Assembly: GCA_965237995.1 (NCBI GenBank)
Contig: CBDEGO010000006.1
Coordinates: 496,001-560,000, forward strand
Source of the DNA: JAAELZ01 sp965237995
Lineage (GTDB): Bacteria; Pseudomonadota; Gammaproteobacteria; Arenicellales; Poriferihabitantaceae
Reading direction: 5' to 3'
DNA length: 64,000 bases
Under the pieces are notes generated by a model that saw only the letters and a program-made list of their open reading frames with translations, did no database searches and was not told the origin of the DNA. Made by a program: the position numbers and the translations under genes. Positions 27,123 through 35,813 of the stretch are shown one piece after another (within the stretch, counting starts at the first letter, position 1; each line of letters opens with the position of its first letter).

Positions 27123-27212
27123 GAGGATTGAACATTGCAATTAATAGCTCGCGAAGACTAATTAATGCGCCCTTGAAATACAAGTGCTGTGTTGTTTAAA
27201 ATCTATCCTCGG

Positions 27213-27252
27213 GAGCACCTGCGATTGAACAGTCCGGGTGCTTTTTTTATTT
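27213..27252 (+). terminator. terminator-like hairpin in the argF leader (possible attenuator)
   Basis: AGCACC (27214-27219) pairs with GGTGCT (27237-27242), extendable by a G-U pair and an inner CTG/CAG pairing, and runs straight into seven T and then ATTTT. It points toward argF, whose ATG is 21 bases beyond the T run, while argG is transcribed the other way. A terminator inside the leader of a biosynthetic gene suggests attenuation or a short noncoding RNA. The leader also has a tiny open frame, Met-Arg-Pro-stop, at about 27165. Confidence 0.6.
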
Positions 27253-27273
27253 TCGCTCTAAATTGAAAAAAAT

Positions 27274-28179
27274 ATGGCCATACGTCATTTCATCTCCTTA
27301 ATGGATTTAACCTCAACGGAAATCTTGCAGCTTATAGAAGACGCTAAGTTGTTGAAGCAACAGCGCGCATTAAATCAGCACTCAAACTCAATGGCAGGGA
27401 AGACCATGGCGATGGTTTTTGAAAAGTCGTCAACGCGCACCAGAACTTCATTTGAAATTGGCATGGCCCAACTTGGCGGTACCGCCATGTTTTTATCACC
27501 GGCCGACTCTCAAATTAACCGCGGAGAACCGATTAAGGACACTGCTAGAGTGTTATCTAGAATGGTCGATGTTATCGTAATGCGCACGACTGCGCACGAA
27601 CGCGTACAAGCCATGTCTGAATACGCTTCCGTGCCGGTCATTAACGCTTTATGCGATCAATTTCACCCTTGTCAAATTTTAGCTGATTTACAAACTTTTA
27701 TCGAACATCGCGGCAGTATCGAAGGTAAAACAGTTGCATGGATTGGAGATGGCAACAATGTATGCCAATCCTGGATGAATGCGGCTCGCCAACTCAACTT
27801 CACGCTGAATATTGCTACACCCAAGGGTTACGAACCCAGTGCAAAGTTGTTGCGCGCCTGCGGACATGCTGTGTCGCTGAGTGCTGATCCGAATCTTGCT
27901 TGCGATAACGTTGATTGCGTCGTAACGGATACTTGGTCGAGTATGGGGCAAGAAGAAGAAAAACAAACGCGCGAAACTGCATTTAAAGGCTTCTGCGTTG
28001 ACGATGCTATGATGAAACATGCCAAAAGCGATGCGCTATTTATGCATTGCCTCCCTGCATATCGCGGTTACGAAGTGAGCGAATCGGTATTGGAGGGGCC
28101 ACAGAGTGTAATTTGGGATGAAGCAGAAAACCGATTACATGCCCAAAAAGCCTTACTTGAACTATTAGTCACAGGATAA
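27274..28179 (+). CDS. argF: ornithine carbamoyltransferase
   Basis: A 301-residue enzyme forming citrulline from ornithine and carbamoyl phosphate. The carbamoyl-phosphate site SSTRTRTSFE (50-59), the HPCQ motif, the ornithine loop DTWSSMGQEEE and the catalytic MHCLPAYRG are all visible, so this is the anabolic OTC and not an aspartate or putrescine carbamoyltransferase. It follows an apparent transcription terminator in its own leader. The flavin reductase-like gene starts five bases after its stop. Confidence 0.97.
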   Translation: MAIRHFISLMDLTSTEILQLIEDAKLLKQQRALNQHSNSMAGKTMAMVFEKSSTRTRTSFEIGMAQLGGTAMFLSPADSQINRGEPIKDTARVLSRMVDVIVMRTTAHERVQAMSEYASVPVINALCDQFHPCQILADLQTFIEHRGSIEGKTVAWIGDGNNVCQSWMNAARQLNFTLNIATPKGYEPSAKLLRACGHAVSLSADPNLACDNVDCVVTDTWSSMGQEEEKQTRETAFKGFCVDDAMMKHAKSDALFMHCLPAYRGYEVSESVLEGPQSVIWDEAENRLHAQKALLELLVTG

Positions 28180-28183
28180 TTTA

Positions 28184-28801
28184 ATGATATTAGAGATGGG
28201 CTCACTGAGCCCCAACAAAGTGTACTTCACCATGACACAAACCATTATTCCGCGCCCTGTCGCTTGGATAATGACCAAAAACCAAGATGCTTCACTAAAC
28301 CTCGCGCCCTTTTCTTATTTTAATGCCATTTGTTCCGACCCCCCTCTAGTTGTGGTTTCTATCGGGACCAAGCCAGATGGTACGCAAAAAGACAGTATGA
28401 GCAATATTTCAGAACAAAAACAATGCGTCATTCATTTAGCGGACATGGCCTCAATTGATTCTGTCAACGAAAGCTCGCGTGACTATGCTTATGGTGAATC
28501 AGAAGTCGAAGCAATGAACTTAGAGACCACCCCACTCGGAGACTTTTCTGTTCCGCGCTTAAGTAATGCTCCCATTGCCTTAGCGTGTTCGTTTTACAAG
28601 AATGACGTGGTTGGCAATAGCAAGCAAAATATTATTTACCTACAAATTGAGCAAATATACTATCAGGATGACATCGTTAAGTTTCAAGAAGAGCCCTTTA
28701 GGTTGAGTGTAAACGCAATGAAAGTTGATCCGCTGTGCCGACTCGGTAGCGGCGATTACGCTAATCTGGCGCAAACCCATTCTCGCAAGCGACCTAGCTA
28801 A
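28184..28801 (+). CDS. flavin reductase-like FMN-binding protein
   Basis: A 205-residue split-barrel flavoprotein of the flavin_reduct / flavoredoxin group. The motif TIIPRPVAWIMTKN (20-33), LAPFSYFNAICSDPP, and VSIGTKPDGTQKDSMSNI are typical. Members bind FMN and act as flavin reductases or oxidoreductase partners. It starts five bases after argF, suggesting cotranscription, but no link to arginine synthesis is known. The downstream membrane methyltransferase-like gene is 16 bp away. Confidence 0.82.
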   Translation: MILEMGSLSPNKVYFTMTQTIIPRPVAWIMTKNQDASLNLAPFSYFNAICSDPPLVVVSIGTKPDGTQKDSMSNISEQKQCVIHLADMASIDSVNESSRDYAYGESEVEAMNLETTPLGDFSVPRLSNAPIALACSFYKNDVVGNSKQNIIYLQIEQIYYQDDIVKFQEEPFRLSVNAMKVDPLCRLGSGDYANLAQTHSRKRPS

Positions 28802-28817
28802 TATTCTAGAGTAGTCA

Positions 28818-29279
28818 ATGAACAGCCTACAGCTGAGATTACCACCGCCTATATATTTGTTGCTTACTGGCGCTATCATGTGGGTCATCAGCAATAGCTT
28901 TATTCAAGGTACGCTTTATTTAGGTGTTTTTAGTCACATGAAGTGGGCGTTCCTCCTGATAGGTCTTGCCATTGATTTAAGTTCCTTGCTACATTTCTTT
29001 GCGAGTAAAACCACGCCAAGTCCATTTAACCCCAACAAAACCAGCCGACTTATCACGACAGGCTGGTATCGTTATTCACGCAATCCAATGTATCTTGGCA
29101 TGTGTTTATTACTCATTGCATGGGCAATTCACCTAGCTAATCTCTATGCGCTGTTCTGCGTTGCGCTATTTATTTGGGTGTTAAATCAAGCGCAGATTAA
29201 GCCAGAGGAACTGGCTTTAAAGCAGAAATTTGGGGCGCAATATGCAGCCTATTGCGCACAAGTTAGACGTTGGATATGA
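28818..29279 (+). CDS. isoprenylcysteine methyltransferase-family (ICMT/PEMT-like) membrane protein
   Basis: A 153-residue membrane protein with about four helices. The C-terminal half carries the family signature TTGWYRYSRNPMYLGMCLLL followed by a helix and EELALKQKFGAQYAAYCAQVRRW, as in bacterial ICMT/phospholipid methyltransferase-like proteins. Those enzymes use S-adenosylmethionine at the membrane; the substrate of most bacterial members is unknown. It probably forms the end of an argF-led transcription unit. Confidence 0.8.
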   Translation: MNSLQLRLPPPIYLLLTGAIMWVISNSFIQGTLYLGVFSHMKWAFLLIGLAIDLSSLLHFFASKTTPSPFNPNKTSRLITTGWYRYSRNPMYLGMCLLLIAWAIHLANLYALFCVALFIWVLNQAQIKPEELALKQKFGAQYAAYCAQVRRWI

Positions 29280-29313
29280 ATTTAATTGTGTGAATGCACA
29301 TTTAAAACTGAAG

Positions 29314-31776
29314 CTAACGTCGTGAACCGCCTTCTAGTGGTTTTTTAGTTTGTTTGGGTTTCTTTACTCCGTCAAGCCACTTTCCTATCCAATTACCCAA
29401 AGTAGGCTTTTTGTCGCAAAGCGCGTTGGAGGTGGGTTCATAACCCTTAATAAATGCACGCGTAACCATCTGTTGCGTGCAACCAACTTTAGCTAAATCA
29501 CCAGTTAGTGCGTCAACCTCGGTAAATACCACATTACTTGGGCTGTCGGAATCAATCGATTGAATATCGATATCCTGCATCACTTTTGCCCAAATACGCA
29601 GCGCACCACTTGACCCAGTTAGTCCAGTCGGTTTATTGGCATCATTGCCAATCCAAACGATGCCTAGGTAATTTTGACCAAACCCTGCAAACCAACTGTC
29701 ACGATAATCATTCGTGGTGCCGGTTTTGCCTGCCAATGAAATATTCGGCAATAAGCCGCTAAGTGCACGCGCCGTACCAGAAAGAGTCGCCTCTTGCAGG
29801 GCAGTTAACAATAAATACATCGCTGCCGGATTAAAAACCTGCTCTCCTTTGGGTTGGTGCTGTGTGATTACATCACCTTGTTTATAGGCAACTGCTTTTA
29901 GAGTTCGTAATGGCATAAAATGGCCTTTATTCGCGATGGTCTGATACATCTGCGCTATTTCATAAACACTGAGACTAACCGCCCCCAACGTCAGTGAAGG
30001 ATAGCTAGTGAGGTCAGATTTGATTCCCAAACGCTTTAGTGTCGTTAACACATTATCAAGCCCCACTTCTAAGCCTACGGTGACAGCAGGGATATTGTAA
30101 GACTGCGCTAAGGACTCATACAAACTGGGCGACCCATGATATTCGTTATCATAATTTTGCGGCTGCCAAACTTCGCCGTTATCTAAGGGAATTGCAATTG
30201 GTTGGTCTTCGATGGGTGTAACTAACGAGTAGCGCTCGGGGTTTTGCAAAGCGGTTAAATAGACGGCCGGTTTAATTAATGAACCAACAGGCCGTCGCGC
30301 ATGTAAAGCGCGATTAAAACCCGCAGCTTGGTTGTCGCTGCCACCAATAATGGCAACAATTTCGCCAGATTCTGGTTTGATAACCATCATTGCGCCTTGC
30401 AAAAAGCCTGCTGGCAGGTCTTTTTGTGTTTCTAAGTCGGAGAGGGCTTGCTTAAATGCCTTTTCTGCTTTTTGCTGGATATGTGCGTCTAGTGTAGTAA
30501 ATAAATTAACCTCTGTCGTTGTTAAAAAGCCAGGATCAAACACCTCTTCCATCTGTTCCGAAAGTAAATCTATAAATGCAGGGTATCGGTCATGCTGAGC
30601 AGAGTGTTGACGATCAGCGCCGATGTCTTTAGCCTGATATAGCTGCGCTTGTGATTGAGTAATAAATCCATTGTTGGCCAATGTCGATAGCACTAGATTA
30701 CGCCTTTTCAGTGCGCGTTTTGGGTGCTTAAGCGGGTTATTTGCGGAAGGTGCAGGAATCATCCCAACTAAAGTGGCGAGTTGACCAGCTTCTAAATCGC
30801 TTAAGTCTCGATTGAAGTAATATTGTGCAGCTAGCGCAAAGCCATGGATCGCTCTATTGCCTGATTGACCTAAAAAGATGGTATTCAAATAACGCTCTAA
30901 TATCTGCGACTTGTCAAAATGGTGCTCTACCAAGACAGCCATTACCGCTTCTTTGAGCTTTCTCTTTAAAGTGCGCGATGGGTCGAGATAAATATTTTTG
31001 ACTAATTGCTGGGTTAGTGTACTGCCTCCCTGACGTCGCGCACCGGGTTTGATATGGCTTACGACAGCACGCGCAATCCCATAAAAATCCACCCCATTAT
31101 GTTCGGTAAAGCGGCGATCTTCCATGGTTAACACGGCATCTAGTAACAACTCCGGTGCTTGGTGTAGCTGAATTTCTAAGCGGTCTTGTATAGGGCCAGA
31201 GTTTAGATTACCAATTAACACGGGGGCGAGTTCTAAGCTTTCAATCGAATGGCCGGTTTGGTGATCTGTGAGCAAACTAACTACATTGTTAGCGAACGTA
31301 ATACGTACAGCTTGTGCTTGCAACTGGGCGTTCCACTGACGCGTGTCAGACGTGAAAATGTCGATAACGGATTGACTACGCGCGAACTGTTTTGGCTCAT
31401 TTATTTTGCCAACTTGGTGATAACCCCGTTGTTGTAGTTCATCGATAACGTGTTCAATCTGTTTGCTATCACCGGCCTGAATCTCGTAAGGCCTAGAGTA
31501 TAAATGTGAGCTAACTTGTGTTTGCTTGATCGCAAACCCACTAATAACTTGTTGGTTTAGAGTCCATACCCAAAAACCTGCAATGACAATAAAGCCCATC
31601 AATAGAAGCAACAGCAGCTTTAATAAAGCTACGCGAATGGGCGTTTGAGACTTAGCTCGTGATCTTTTTCTTGTGGTAGAGCTACTACGCTTAGCAGTGC
31701 GTTGAGTGGCAGCAGGTTTGTTGCTGCGTGGCTTTTTGACCGTTTTGTTACTAGAGGCGTTGTTACCAGCAGCCAT
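29314..31776 (-). CDS. mrcB: penicillin-binding protein 1B, bifunctional glycosyltransferase/transpeptidase
   Basis: An 820-residue class A PBP that polymerises and crosslinks peptidoglycan at the inner membrane. A basic cytoplasmic tail (1-45) and one helix (49-73) precede a UB2H-like region (about 92-180), the glycosyltransferase domain with TMEDRRFTEHNGVD (catalytic Glu219) and GGSTLTQQLVKN, then the transpeptidase with SxxK in PVGSLIKPA, SxN in SYNIPAV, and AGKTGTTNDYRD. UB2H, the LpoB-binding domain, identifies the PBP1b type. The start at 31776 overlaps the stop of the upstream DUF2007 gene (TAATG), indicating translational coupling. A longer start within that gene is rejected. Confidence 0.94.
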   Translation of the reverse strand: MAAGNNASSNKTVKKPRSNKPAATQRTAKRSSSTTRKRSRAKSQTPIRVALLKLLLLLLMGFIVIAGFWVWTLNQQVISGFAIKQTQVSSHLYSRPYEIQAGDSKQIEHVIDELQQRGYHQVGKINEPKQFARSQSVIDIFTSDTRQWNAQLQAQAVRITFANNVVSLLTDHQTGHSIESLELAPVLIGNLNSGPIQDRLEIQLHQAPELLLDAVLTMEDRRFTEHNGVDFYGIARAVVSHIKPGARRQGGSTLTQQLVKNIYLDPSRTLKRKLKEAVMAVLVEHHFDKSQILERYLNTIFLGQSGNRAIHGFALAAQYYFNRDLSDLEAGQLATLVGMIPAPSANNPLKHPKRALKRRNLVLSTLANNGFITQSQAQLYQAKDIGADRQHSAQHDRYPAFIDLLSEQMEEVFDPGFLTTTEVNLFTTLDAHIQQKAEKAFKQALSDLETQKDLPAGFLQGAMMVIKPESGEIVAIIGGSDNQAAGFNRALHARRPVGSLIKPAVYLTALQNPERYSLVTPIEDQPIAIPLDNGEVWQPQNYDNEYHGSPSLYESLAQSYNIPAVTVGLEVGLDNVLTTLKRLGIKSDLTSYPSLTLGAVSLSVYEIAQMYQTIANKGHFMPLRTLKAVAYKQGDVITQHQPKGEQVFNPAAMYLLLTALQEATLSGTARALSGLLPNISLAGKTGTTNDYRDSWFAGFGQNYLGIVWIGNDANKPTGLTGSSGALRIWAKVMQDIDIQSIDSDSPSNVVFTEVDALTGDLAKVGCTQQMVTRAFIKGYEPTSNALCDKKPTLGNWIGKWLDGVKKPKQTKKPLEGGSRR

Positions 31777-32090
31777 TAATCCAAGGCCTGTGCACAGGCC
31801 CAGCAAAAATCAAATGTTCCGGGGTTTTCTGTATCGCAGGCTAGGCAAAGCTTGGCCTGGCTAGCGTCTGCGTTAATATTCAGCTTTTGTTCAAATCGCA
31901 TTATAAACTCGCGAGCACGCGCTTCATCGGTATCACGTTTTACCCATATTTCGGGGTAGCTCACCGCTAAATCACCCAAACCACTGGAAGCAAGCCCATT
32001 AAATACTTCTACAGGTATCCCTAACTGCTGTAGCTCGTCTCTAAATAATTGGGCTTGTAGCAAGTCTGCAGCAGTAGTGATTAGTTTCAT
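31776..32090 (-). CDS. DUF2007-domain protein with C-terminal zinc-ribbon-like cysteines
   Basis: A 104-residue soluble protein. Residues 1-70 match the DUF2007 fold (MKLITTAADLLQAQLFRDEL, then GIPVEVFNG and YPEIWVKRDTDEARA), a small PII-like domain annotated as putative signal transduction. Two CxxC pairs near the C-terminus (CLAC and CWAC, about 82-99) could bind zinc. Its stop overlaps the start of the PBP1b gene, so the two are made together; whether it affects cell-wall synthesis is unknown. Confidence 0.72.
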   Translation of the reverse strand: MKLITTAADLLQAQLFRDELQQLGIPVEVFNGLASSGLGDLAVSYPEIWVKRDTDEARAREFIMRFEQKLNINADASQAKLCLACDTENPGTFDFCWACAQALD

Positions 32091-32130
32091 GAGTGGGCGA
32101 TGTTAAACCAATCTACCTGACAGCCCCCAA

Positions 32131-32160
32131 AACAAAATAGCCCCGAAATGGGGCTATTTG
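32131..32160 (-). terminator. rho-independent terminator after the ComEA-like gene
   Basis: A perfect 10-bp stem aaatagcccc (32135-32144) / ggggctattt (32150-32159) with a five-base loop lies about 23 bases past the stop of the lysine-rich gene. On the minus strand the stem ends in a T-rich stretch (ttttgtttt), so it fits minus-strand termination before the DUF2007-PBP1b unit. Confidence 0.8.
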
Positions 32161-32182
32161 CAGAAGTGGCTTCAAAGCGTGA

Positions 32183-32755
32183 TCAGGAAGATGTTTTTTT
32201 CTTCTTTTTCTTTTTAGTTTTTTCTTTCTTTGGTTTCTTTTTAGCCTTAGTGCTTTCTTTCTTGGCTTTTTTCTTTTTCTTGGTTGCCGGCTTTTCTACC
32301 TTCTTCTTTTTGGCCTTAGATTTGGACTTTTTCTCGGCAGATGTTTTTTTATCCTTAGAGCTAGCCTTCTTTGTACTGGCTTTCTTTTTCTTGCTGGTAG
32401 ACTTCTTCTTATTGGTACTTTTTGGTCTCGACCCCATTTCCTCTTTCATCGATGCACTTAAGCTGGAAGCACCTCGCGAAGTGGATGCGGTTTTTTTAAT
32501 TTTCTTTAAGGTTTTTTCACCAATGCCATCAACGTTCATTACATCATCAAGGGACTTAAAACTACCGTATTTTTTGCGGTACTTAACAATTGCTTTAGCT
32601 CTTACTTCACCAACTCCTTGAATATATTGCAACGTCGCTGCATCCGCTTTATTGATATTGACCGTTTCGGCTATCGCTTGTACAGCAGCAAACAGAAATA
32701 GGATGGCAGCAAGCGCCGTCGAAATAACCAGTGGGAAAGGTTTGTTTTTCGTCAT
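32183..32755 (-). CDS. ComEA-like helix-hairpin-helix protein with a long lysine-rich tail
   Basis: A 190-residue exported or membrane-anchored protein. A hydrophobic segment (8-28, possible signal cleavage after AIAE) is followed by a ComEA-type tandem helix-hairpin-helix (33-88) with VNINKADAATLQYIQGVGE and DDVMNVDGIGEKTLKKIKK, which binds DNA without sequence preference. Residues 112-190 are almost only Lys, Ser, Thr, Ala and Glu in a histone H1-like tail. ComEA proteins pull incoming DNA across the envelope. The tail could add nonspecific DNA affinity. The opposite strand has a spurious phenylalanine-rich open frame. ATG at 32755 is chosen over a TTG four codons earlier. Confidence 0.78.
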   Translation of the reverse strand: MTKNKPFPLVISTALAAILFLFAAVQAIAETVNINKADAATLQYIQGVGEVRAKAIVKYRKKYGSFKSLDDVMNVDGIGEKTLKKIKKTASTSRGASSLSASMKEEMGSRPKSTNKKKSTSKKKKASTKKASSKDKKTSAEKKSKSKAKKKKVEKPATKKKKKAKKESTKAKKKPKKEKTKKKKKKKTSS

Positions 32756-32854
32756 TATAATGTTCAATCTATTGATTCCGAATACAGGCTAAAGATTATA
32801 CCATATGGATATAAACGGTAGTTTTACAGAGATAAAAGCAATGATGTCTCTAGT

Positions 32855-33859
32855 CTATTCGTTCATCCACACAGCAACTTGTTCAGCATAGTAAGTTAAT
32901 ATGCCGTCACATCCAGACCTTTTAAAGCTAATGAGGGTTTCAAACACGGTGTCGCGCTCATTCAGCCAACCATTTTGGCTTGCGGCTTTTATCATCGCGT
33001 ACTCACCGCTAACATGGTAAGCAAAGGTAGGCACACTAAACGCTTGCTTGGTTCGGCGCACAATATCTAGATAGGGCAGCCCAGGTTTAATCATCACCAT
33101 ATCAGCGCCTTCGGCAATATCCAACGCCACTTCATGCATGGCTTCATCGCCGTTAGCTGGGTCAATTTGGTAGCTGTATTTGTTTGCACTGCCTAAACTC
33201 GCGGCCGCACCGACTGCGTCACGAAACGGACCGTAAAAACAAGAAGCGAACTTGGCCGCGTAAGACATAATCATGGTATTTACCAATGCATTTTCTTCAA
33301 ATGCTTGGCGGATAGCGCCAATCCGTCCGTCCATCATATCAGAAGGGCCAACAATATCTGCACCTGCCTTTGCATGACTTAAAGCCTGCTTGACCAACAC
33401 GTCCACCGTTCGGTCATTAGTCACGTATCCTGCCGAGTCTAGCAAGCCGTCTTGCCCATGTATGGTAAATGGGTCCAAGGCAACATCGGTTATCACGCCA
33501 ATTTCTGGCACCGCATCTTTAACGGCCGCAATAGCGCGTTGCGCCAAACCATTGGGGTCGTATGCTTGTTCGGCAAACTCCGTTTTTGCCTCATCTGGCG
33601 TTACAGGAAATAACACCAATGCCGGTATTCCTAGGCTATGCCAGTGTTTTGCTGCGTTAACTAACCGATCGATACTCAACCTTTCTACACCTGGCATAGA
33701 AGGAATAATCTGCGTCTCATTGGTGCCTTCAATCACAAATAAAGGCAGGATTAAATCGTGTGGTCCAAGCTGGTTCTCTCTGACTAAATTCCGGCTAAAC
33801 GCGTTAGCGCGAGATCGACGCGGTCTCGCATTAGGAAATTGTTTGTTATAGATCGTCAT
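32855..33859 (-). CDS. hemB: delta-aminolevulinic acid dehydratase (porphobilinogen synthase)
   Basis: A 334-residue enzyme that condenses two aminolevulinates into porphobilinogen for heme. The catalytic lysine is in MVMIKPG, and the segment DVALDPFTIHGQDG shows that the zinc-binding cysteines of the E. coli type are replaced by Asp and other residues, as in the magnesium-dependent Pseudomonas-type enzymes. Other signatures are VGPSDMMDGRIGAIR and SYAAKFASCFYGPFRDA. It follows nadC after three bases on the same strand. Confidence 0.96.
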   Translation of the reverse strand: MTIYNKQFPNARPRRSRANAFSRNLVRENQLGPHDLILPLFVIEGTNETQIIPSMPGVERLSIDRLVNAAKHWHSLGIPALVLFPVTPDEAKTEFAEQAYDPNGLAQRAIAAVKDAVPEIGVITDVALDPFTIHGQDGLLDSAGYVTNDRTVDVLVKQALSHAKAGADIVGPSDMMDGRIGAIRQAFEENALVNTMIMSYAAKFASCFYGPFRDAVGAAASLGSANKYSYQIDPANGDEAMHEVALDIAEGADMVMIKPGLPYLDIVRRTKQAFSVPTFAYHVSGEYAMIKAASQNGWLNERDTVFETLISFKRSGCDGILTYYAEQVAVWMNE

Positions 33860-33862
33860 ATT

Positions 33863-34702
33863 TTATAGTGTTTCAAACTGCAGCGAAAAATCTACTGCGG
33901 TTAAATGTTTAGTCAAAGCGCCTACAGAAATATAGTCAACTCCGGTTAGGGCAATATCGCGCAGAGTTTCTATCGTGACGTTTCCAGATGCTTCTAGCAC
34001 CGCTTTCCCCTCGTTTTGTTTAACTGCTTCTGCAAGCTCCTCATTAGTAAAATTATCTAATAAAATGCGTTTGGCGCCCGCTGCAATGGCTTCGTGCATG
34101 CCATTAATTGTTTCCACTTCAACCTCTAATAAAACGCCATTTGGTGCATCAGTAATAGCTTGTTGCACCGCCTTTTTAATACTGCCAGCTGCACGAATAT
34201 GATTTTCTTTAATGAGGATACCATCAAACAAACCAATGCGATGGTTTTCGGCGCCGCCTATTTTTGCCGCGTATTTTTGGGCCATGCGCAGCCCGGGAAT
34301 GGTCTTGCGTGTATCCAACACTTGAGTGTGTAAACCCGCTAACTGAACTGCATAGCGATGGGCTTCACTTGCGGTCCCAGACAATGTTTGCAATAAATTA
34401 ATCGCTGCGCGCTCTGCGGTTAGAATGCTGCGTGCATTGCCAAATGCTTCAAACACCACTTGACCAACTTCTAACGCGTCACCATCTTGTGCGTTCCAGT
34501 TGACTTCTATTGAGCGATCTACTTGTCGAAACACTTCGTTAGCCCACGCAACTCCGCATAAGATCGCTTGTTCGCGGCATATTAATCGTGCTTGCGCTGA
34601 TGTCTCTGCGTTGATTAAAGCTGCAGTTAAGTCACCATCGCCAACGTCCTCTTGTAGCGTTAACGCGACTAAGTGGGAGATTTGGTACTTTGAAGGTTTC
34701 AT
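33863..34702 (-). CDS. nadC: nicotinate-nucleotide pyrophosphorylase (quinolinate phosphoribosyltransferase)
   Basis: A 279-residue enzyme converting quinolinate and PRPP to nicotinate mononucleotide in NAD synthesis. Visible are LQEDVGDGDLTAALI, ERAAINLLQTLSGTAS, the substrate-binding DTRKTIPGLRMAQKYA, and ENHRIGLFDGILIKENHI. Length is normal. The three-base spacing to hemB indicates an operon of NAD and heme synthesis genes. Confidence 0.96.
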   Translation of the reverse strand: MKPSKYQISHLVALTLQEDVGDGDLTAALINAETSAQARLICREQAILCGVAWANEVFRQVDRSIEVNWNAQDGDALEVGQVVFEAFGNARSILTAERAAINLLQTLSGTASEAHRYAVQLAGLHTQVLDTRKTIPGLRMAQKYAAKIGGAENHRIGLFDGILIKENHIRAAGSIKKAVQQAITDAPNGVLLEVEVETINGMHEAIAAGAKRILLDNFTNEELAEAVKQNEGKAVLEASGNVTIETLRDIALTGVDYISVGALTKHLTAVDFSLQFETL

Positions 34703-35050
34703 TGGTGAAGTAATTACAAGTTTGTATAGGTAGAAAGTTGACTATACGAATGTATCAAACCGTCTAGCTACTGTGAATAAAAGTTTAAGGCTCCCTAGCA
34801 TTTCGTTGTGATTAATTGAGATGATGAAAAATACAGTCATAACCAATGTTCGCGTACTTAGCATCACTAAAGCCATAGATGACATCAGCGCTAATGACAG
34901 AGTAGCGCCTATTAGTGTGTCGAGCGTGATGCGCTAAGGCTGGTTAATGAGCTACCGTTTGGCTTGTCGATATGGCCTAGTTTATTATGGTGCGCTATTG
35001 AGAAAGTAAGAAAAAGTCCTACATTTATAACAACTTCCCTCCGGCAAAGC
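34703..35050. other. 348 bp without a convincing gene between nadC and an unknown membrane protein
   Basis: A divergent spacer. The only coherent plus-strand frame of note is a 38-codon one at 34821-34937 without a spaced ribosome-binding site, which I do not accept as a gene. No tRNA-like cloverleaf, strong terminator or long repeat is apparent. Promoters for nadC and the plus-strand gene presumably lie here. Confidence 0.5.
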
Positions 35051-35740
35051 ATGATGAACCAAACCACCTTAGTTGATGATCAACCACGTAAAGAAAAGAA
35101 GCGGTTTGGGTGTTTGACGGTGCTTGGGTTAATGTTGCTTACAGTGATAGTCACGGTTGGATTGACATACTTGTTTTTGTTTCCTAAGGGCTTTAAACCG
35201 GTTGAGTTAAATCAAAAAGAACAGCAGGTACTCGATCAAAAACTTCAATTATTTGAAGGCATATCGACCACGCATACCAATGACAATGCCACTGGTTTAA
35301 GCTCTGAAGGGGTGTTATCTCCTGAGGCCTATTCTGAAGTAGGGGCTGATCGTAATTTACAAATTACAGAGCGAGAGTTTAATGCGATATTGGCAACCAA
35401 TACCGATTTAGCTGACAAGGTGGCGATTGATTTGTCAGACCGCTTGATCAGCGCCCGATTACGTTTGCCGTTAGACCCAGACTTCCCTTTGTTTGGCGGT
35501 AAAATTTTAAAAGCGCGTGCAGGCATAGAATTTGCTTACGACTCTGGCAAGCCAGTGGTTATCTTAAAAGGTGTCAGTGTGATGGGGGTGCCTGTTCCAA
35601 ACTCATTTCTTGGTGGCATAAAGAACGTAGACTTAGTGAGTGAATTTGGAAGCCAAGGCGGGTTTTGGACTTCTTTTGCGAGTGCTGTCGAACTGGCCAA
35701 TGTGAAAGATGGCTCTTTACATATTAAGCTTAAAGAATAG
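35051..35740 (+). CDS. single-pass membrane protein of unknown function
   Basis: A 229-residue protein I do not recognise. A short basic cytoplasmic segment (QPRKEKKRFG) precedes one transmembrane helix (about 20-41, LTVLGLMLLTVIVTVGL), after which a soluble, probably periplasmic region of about 185 residues shows alternating beta-like segments such as DRLISARLRLPLDPDFPLFG and ends in DGSLHIKLKE. The first 29 residues of the longest frame are rejected as they precede the paired ATGATG at 35051 and look unconserved. It precedes iscR by 120 bp but the promoter and IscR-like site between them suggest separate transcription. Confidence 0.6.
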   Translation: MMNQTTLVDDQPRKEKKRFGCLTVLGLMLLTVIVTVGLTYLFLFPKGFKPVELNQKEQQVLDQKLQLFEGISTTHTNDNATGLSSEGVLSPEAYSEVGADRNLQITEREFNAILATNTDLADKVAIDLSDRLISARLRLPLDPDFPLFGGKILKARAGIEFAYDSGKPVVILKGVSVMGVPVPNSFLGGIKNVDLVSEFGSQGGFWTSFASAVELANVKDGSLHIKLKE

Positions 35741-35813
35741 TTTCCTAACGGCTGGCGCATCGTTGCATTTTTATCTATGTAGCGTTTTTGAGCATTAGTC
35801 TTCGCCTTTAGAG

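Noticed and set aside
27123..27213. ArgR boxes between argG and argF
   Set aside because: Only a left half-site (attgaac) is visible; no full 18-bp palindrome can be aligned.
32148..32621. 157-codon plus-strand frame rich in Phe and Leu
   Set aside because: It is the complement of the lysine-rich tail of the ComEA-like gene; low-complexity AAA/TTT codons create the open frame.
34821..34937. 38-codon open frame between nadC and the unknown membrane protein
   Set aside because: No ribosome-binding site at a suitable distance, no recognisable sequence, and frames of this length arise by chance.
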